From assembly GCF_003797765.1 (NCBI RefSeq), contig NZ_RKMB01000001.1, forward strand, positions 310,001 to 374,000: a stretch of DNA of 64,000 bases, written 5' to 3'. The notes beneath the pieces were generated by a model. The model did no database searches. It was given only the letters and a program-made list of their open reading frames with translations, and was not told where the DNA came from. This document shows positions 60,746 through 64,000 of this stretch, piece by piece; the first letter of the stretch is position 1, and the number at the start of each line of letters is the position of its first letter. A program made the translations under genes and the position numbers. Source of the stretch: Ramlibacter sp. WS9. Its GTDB lineage: Bacteria > Pseudomonadota > Gammaproteobacteria > Burkholderiales > Burkholderiaceae_C.

Positions 60746-61799
60746 CTTCATCTACAACAGCCAGCCCGCCCGTGTCGTGTTCGGCGCCGGCGCGCTGGCG
60801 CACCTGGCGCGCGAGATCGAGGCACTGGGCGCGCGCAAGGCCCTGGTCCTTTGCACGCCGGAGCAACGGACGTCGGCTGAGCGGGTGGCTGACCTGCTGG
60901 GCGCCCGTGCCGCCGGCATCTTCGACCGCGCCGTGATGCACGTGCCGATCGAGACTGCGCGCGAGGCGCGAGAGGTGGCTCGCGAGCTGGGTGCCGATTG
61001 CGCCGTCGCCATCGGCGGCGGTTCGACCACGGGCCTGGGCAAGGCCATCGCACTCGACTCGGGCTTGCCGATCCTTGCCATCCCCACCACCTATGCCGGC
61101 AGCGAGATGACTCCGATCTACGGCATCACCGAAGGCGGGTTGAAGAAGACCGGCAGGGATGCACGCGTGCTGCCCCGTACCGTGATCTACGACCCCGAGC
61201 TGACTTTGGGCCTGCCCGTGTCGATGAGCGTGACCAGCGGCATCAATGCCATCGCGCATGCGGCCGAGGGCCTGTACGCCACGGATGCCAACCCGATCAT
61301 GGACCTGATGGCGCAGGAAGGCATCGCGGCGCTCGGCCGGGCGCTCCCCGCCATCGTGCAGAGTCCGCGCGACGTCGAAGCGCGCAGCGACGCGCTGTAC
61401 GGCGCCTGGCTGTGCGGCACCGTGCTGGGCAACGTCGGCATGGCCCTGCACCACAAGCTGTGCCACACGCTGGGCGGCAGCTTCAACCTGCCGCACGCGG
61501 AAACGCACACCATCGTGCTGCCGCACGCACTGGCCTACAACGCGGCGGCGGCGCCACAGGCGATGGCGCGCATCGCGAGAGCGCTGGGGGGAATGACGGC
61601 TGCGCAGGCGGTGTACGACCTCGCGAAGAACAGCGGCGCGCCGGTCGCGCTGCAAGACATCGGCATGAAGGAAGCCGACCTGGACCGCGCCTGCGACATC
61701 GCGATGCAGAACCAGTACCCCAACCCGCGGCCGCTGGAACGCGGAGCGATCCGGCTGCTGCTGCAGGACGCCTTCGAAGGCGCGCGCCCCACCGCTTGA
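60738..61799 (+). CDS. Maleylacetate reductase
   Basis: 353 residues from GTG at 60738 (VNSFIYNSQPARVVFGAG), the family-like start; a TTG at 60702 would add 12 residues. Iron-containing alcohol dehydrogenase superfamily: the NAD-binding AIGGGSTTGLGKAIALDSG, then PTTYAGSEMTPIYGITEGG, and metal-region histidines in MALHHKLCHTLGG and LPHAETHTIVLPHA. It reduces maleylacetate to 3-oxoadipate, feeding PcaIJ. Its place behind pcaF suggests that hydroquinone- or hydroxyquinol-type ring fission products enter the same route. Confidence 0.9.
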   Translation: MNSFIYNSQPARVVFGAGALAHLAREIEALGARKALVLCTPEQRTSAERVADLLGARAAGIFDRAVMHVPIETAREAREVARELGADCAVAIGGGSTTGLGKAIALDSGLPILAIPTTYAGSEMTPIYGITEGGLKKTGRDARVLPRTVIYDPELTLGLPVSMSVTSGINAIAHAAEGLYATDANPIMDLMAQEGIAALGRALPAIVQSPRDVEARSDALYGAWLCGTVLGNVGMALHHKLCHTLGGSFNLPHAETHTIVLPHALAYNAAAAPQAMARIARALGGMTAAQAVYDLAKNSGAPVALQDIGMKEADLDRACDIAMQNQYPNPRPLERGAIRLLLQDAFEGARPTA

Positions 61800-61806
61800 C
61801 GTGCCT

Positions 61807-63750
61807 TCAGGGCGTGCTGATGGGCGGAATGATGTCCACCGGCATCACCGCATCCGCCTGCACGAACCCGAACACCTGCGCGTAGAAGAACAGCTCCGCC
61901 TCCAGGCTGCGCTGGATGTTCTCGAGCCGGCGAAAACCGTGCCCTTCGCCTTCGAAAGGCACGTAGGCCACCGGGATGCCGCGCGAGCGCAGCGCGTCGA
62001 CCATGGACACCGACTGCGAAGGCGGCACCACTTTGTCGTCCAGCCCCTGGAAAAAGATCATCGGGCAAGACAGCTTGTCGGTGTGCAGGCTCGGCGAGCG
62101 TTCGCGGTACAGGGCGTCGCGCTGCGGCGGCGGCGCGACCAGGTAGCTGGTGTAGCGCGACTCGAATTTGTGCGTGTCCGCGTCCAGCGCGGCCAGGTCG
62201 CTCACGCCGTAATGGCTGGCTCCGGCCTGGAACACGCGGTGGAACGTGAGCGCGCACAGCGTGGTGAAGCCGCTCGCGCTGCCGCCGCGGATCGCCATGC
62301 GGATTGGATCGACCCGGCCGCGCTGTGCGAGATACTGCGCGCCCGCCACGCAATCCTCCACATCGACGATGCCCCACTGGCCTTTCAGCAAGTCCATGTA
62401 GGCGCGGCCGTAGCCGGTGCTGCCGCCGTAGTTGACGTCCAGCACCGCGAAGCCGCGGCTGGTCCAGAACTGGATCGACAACCGCAGGCTGTTGGTGCTC
62501 ATCGACGTCGGCCCGCCGTGGCTGGTGACAATGAGCGGGGGCAGTTCACCCGTCGGCGCTTCGCAGTCGCCGTTGGTGGGCGGGTAGAAGAAGCCGTACG
62601 AGTCGCGGCCGCCCGCGCTGGGGAAGGTGATGCTCTCCGGCGTGGAAAGATACTGCGCGGAAGGCACTTCCTGCATGGCCTGCGCCAGCACCTCGTGATG
62701 GCCGCTGGCCACGTCGATCCGCACGATCTGGTCGGGCAGGTGCGCGGCGGCGGCGTGGACGACGATGAAGCCTTCGCCTGCGCGCAGCTCCTTCACGTCG
62801 GTGAAGGGTGAGGCCAGGGTGACGAGCGTGCCGGATTGCAAGTCGATCTTTACCAGACGGCTCACCGCGCCTTCGATGCAGGCGGCGACCAACTCGTGGC
62901 TGCCGGTGAAGCCGTAGAGCGACTGCGCGAACACCCACATCGGTTGCCCGAACTCGGCCTGCATGGCGTAGGCCGGCGCCAGGGTGTCGTTGTTCACGCG
63001 GTACAGGTTCCACCAGCCGGTGCGGTCGGACACCACGAACAACTCGCCGGCCGGCGACCAGGCTGGCTGGCAGAGCGACTCCGAGGCACTGCCGGCGACG
63101 CGGCGCGTGTTCGTGAGCTGACCGTTCGCGGCTACATCGCCCAACCAGAGTTCCGAGCCGTTCCAGGGCATCAGCGGTTGGTTCCAGCAGATCCACGCCA
63201 ACTGCCGGCCATCGGGCGACAACCGGGGCGCGGCGAAGAAATCGAAGCCGGATGCCAGCACCATCTGCGGCGCGGCAGGGTCGAGCGGCAGCGCCACCAG
63301 CGAGTTGACTGGCTCATGCCCGCCCGCGCTGTGGTCCTCGCGTACCGCGATCAATCGATTGCGCCCTGCGTCGAATTCGAAGTCGGCATGCCGGTGCTGG
63401 CCGTTGGCGGTCAGCGGCTGCGGTGCCGCGTCAGGCGCCTGCGCATATACCAGGTTGTCGGCGAAGTTGGAGAAGTAGGCGGTGCCGCCATGCACGGCGT
63501 AGGCGCCGCCGCCGTATTCATGGACGCGGCTGCGGACGTTGAACGGCGCGGGCGTGACGGCTTCGCCGGCCCCTTGCGCGGCGCGGCGCACCGCCGCCAC
63601 CCGGCCCGCCTCGGCCGGCCGGCCTTCCAGCCAGAAGATCGAGTCGCCGTCGATGCGCGGTGCCGAGAGCGGCTTGACGCCGGCCGCCACGCGCTGCGCG
63701 CCCAAGGGCGAGGGCCAGGTGCCGTAGGGGGCTGTGATGCGTTCGCTCAA
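61807..63750 (-). CDS. S9-family prolyl oligopeptidase/acyl-peptide hydrolase
   Basis: 647 residues. An N-terminal beta-propeller (about 30-380) is followed by an alpha/beta-hydrolase domain. The catalytic serine is in IRGGSASGFTTLCAL (GxSxG-like GGSASG), the aspartate in FFQGLDDKVVPP and the histidine in FEGEGHGFRRLE. No signal peptide, so cytoplasmic. It is convergent with the maleylacetate reductase gene with seven bases between the stops, and sits 19 bases from the LysR gene on the same strand. Confidence 0.9.
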   Translation of the reverse strand: MSERITAPYGTWPSPLGAQRVAAGVKPLSAPRIDGDSIFWLEGRPAEAGRVAAVRRAAQGAGEAVTPAPFNVRSRVHEYGGGAYAVHGGTAYFSNFADNLVYAQAPDAAPQPLTANGQHRHADFEFDAGRNRLIAVREDHSAGGHEPVNSLVALPLDPAAPQMVLASGFDFFAAPRLSPDGRQLAWICWNQPLMPWNGSELWLGDVAANGQLTNTRRVAGSASESLCQPAWSPAGELFVVSDRTGWWNLYRVNNDTLAPAYAMQAEFGQPMWVFAQSLYGFTGSHELVAACIEGAVSRLVKIDLQSGTLVTLASPFTDVKELRAGEGFIVVHAAAAHLPDQIVRIDVASGHHEVLAQAMQEVPSAQYLSTPESITFPSAGGRDSYGFFYPPTNGDCEAPTGELPPLIVTSHGGPTSMSTNSLRLSIQFWTSRGFAVLDVNYGGSTGYGRAYMDLLKGQWGIVDVEDCVAGAQYLAQRGRVDPIRMAIRGGSASGFTTLCALTFHRVFQAGASHYGVSDLAALDADTHKFESRYTSYLVAPPPQRDALYRERSPSLHTDKLSCPMIFFQGLDDKVVPPSQSVSMVDALRSRGIPVAYVPFEGEGHGFRRLENIQRSLEAELFFYAQVFGFVQADAVMPVDIIPPISTP

Positions 63751-63769
63751 AGTGATCTCCTTTCGTGGG

Positions 63770-64000
63770 TCAGTAAACGCCCAGCCGCCCGGTCCACTTC
63801 TTCTCGTAGTTCATCTTCTCGAAGTGCTCGGCGATGAAGTCGATGAAGGTGCGAACCTTGGCCGAGAGGTGCTTGCGGCTGGGGTAGGCCAGGTTGATGG
63901 TCAGGCGCGGCAGGTCCCAATCGTCCAGTACCGGCACCAGCCGGCCGGCGACGATGTCGTCATAGAGGATGTAAGTGGGTTGCACCAGGATGCCCATGCC
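63770..64000 (-). CDS. LysR-family transcriptional regulator, C-terminal fragment (cut by window)
   Basis: Only the last 76 codons lie in the window; the frame continues beyond 64000. GMGILVQPTYILYDDIVAGR, LVPVLDDWDLPRLTINLAYP and SRKHLSAKVRTFIDFIAEHF are the typical end of a CrgA-like LysR effector domain. The DNA-binding N-terminus is outside. The target is unknown. Confidence 0.85.
   Translation of the reverse strand, partial: GMGILVQPTYILYDDIVAGRLVPVLDDWDLPRLTINLAYPSRKHLSAKVRTFIDFIAEHFEKMNYEKKWTGRLGVY

Overview
This 64 kb window is a chromosomal segment of a high-GC betaproteobacterium, almost certainly a member of the Comamonadaceae (Ramlibacter/Variovorax/Acidovorax-like). The gene content and the protein sequences point that way: dusB-fis-purH order, algH-ruvX-pyrR-pyrB-pyrX order, paa and pca aromatic degradation genes, a pilGHIJ-chpA chemosensory operon, and a family of GC-rich dispersed repeats of a kind I associate with this family. 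Coding density is very high, with many 4-base ATGA/GTGA overlaps. There is no CRISPR array, no intact insertion sequence, no rRNA and no prophage.

Layout. 1-3.5 kb: truncated miaB, a small exported protein, a DXD glycosyltransferase, a Cys-His-Asp hydrolase-like protein and tRNA-Met. 3.5-6.9 kb: VWA lipoprotein divergent from an ECF sigma factor and a membrane partner. 6.9-10.5 kb: phenylacetate genes (paaF-like, paaG, paaI, paaK) around a PaaR-type operator. 10.5-18 kb: DUF3108 protein, M61 peptidase, dsbC, ubiH-like hydroxylase, MOSC protein, degenerate GGDEF protein. 18-22.1 kb: ychF, a broken adenosine deaminase gene, a cyanophycin-synthetase-like ATP-grasp protein, a YqaA protein. 22.2-27.5 kb: dusB, fis, purH, hemL, thiD. 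27.5-37.8 kb: rubredoxin and the type IV pilus chemosensory operon ending in a 2,076-residue hybrid kinase. 37.8-45 kb: photolyase, algH, ruvX, pyrR, pyrB, pyrX, plsC. 44-46.7 kb: ferric ABC transporter genes around a Fur-like box. 46.7-51.1 kb: a large hybrid histidine kinase and a receiver protein. 51.1-57.2 kb: small orphan genes, tRNA-Arg, a CoxE/MoxR module, cytochrome c4. 57.2-61.8 kb: IclR regulator divergent from pcaI-pcaJ-pcaF-maleylacetate reductase. 61.8-64 kb: S9 peptidase and a truncated LysR gene.

The most unusual signal is a family of five GC-rich intragenic or intergenic repeat copies (1128-1289, 8623-8724, 23314-23403, 31430-31618, 39950-40039). Every copy lies between, or is fused to, genes on one strand. 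Each is open in the frame that links its neighbours, starting at or next to the upstream stop codon and ending at or next to the downstream start codon. Copies carry purine-rich ends at the place of the downstream ribosome binding site. One copy is fused in frame to the 5' end of miaB and another sits exactly where pilK would be expected in the pilus chemosensory operon. Small hairpin insertions in ubiH and duplicated or inverted copies of tRNA ends are separate rearrangement traces.

All function calls are from reading the translated sequence and remembered family motifs; no database search was run.
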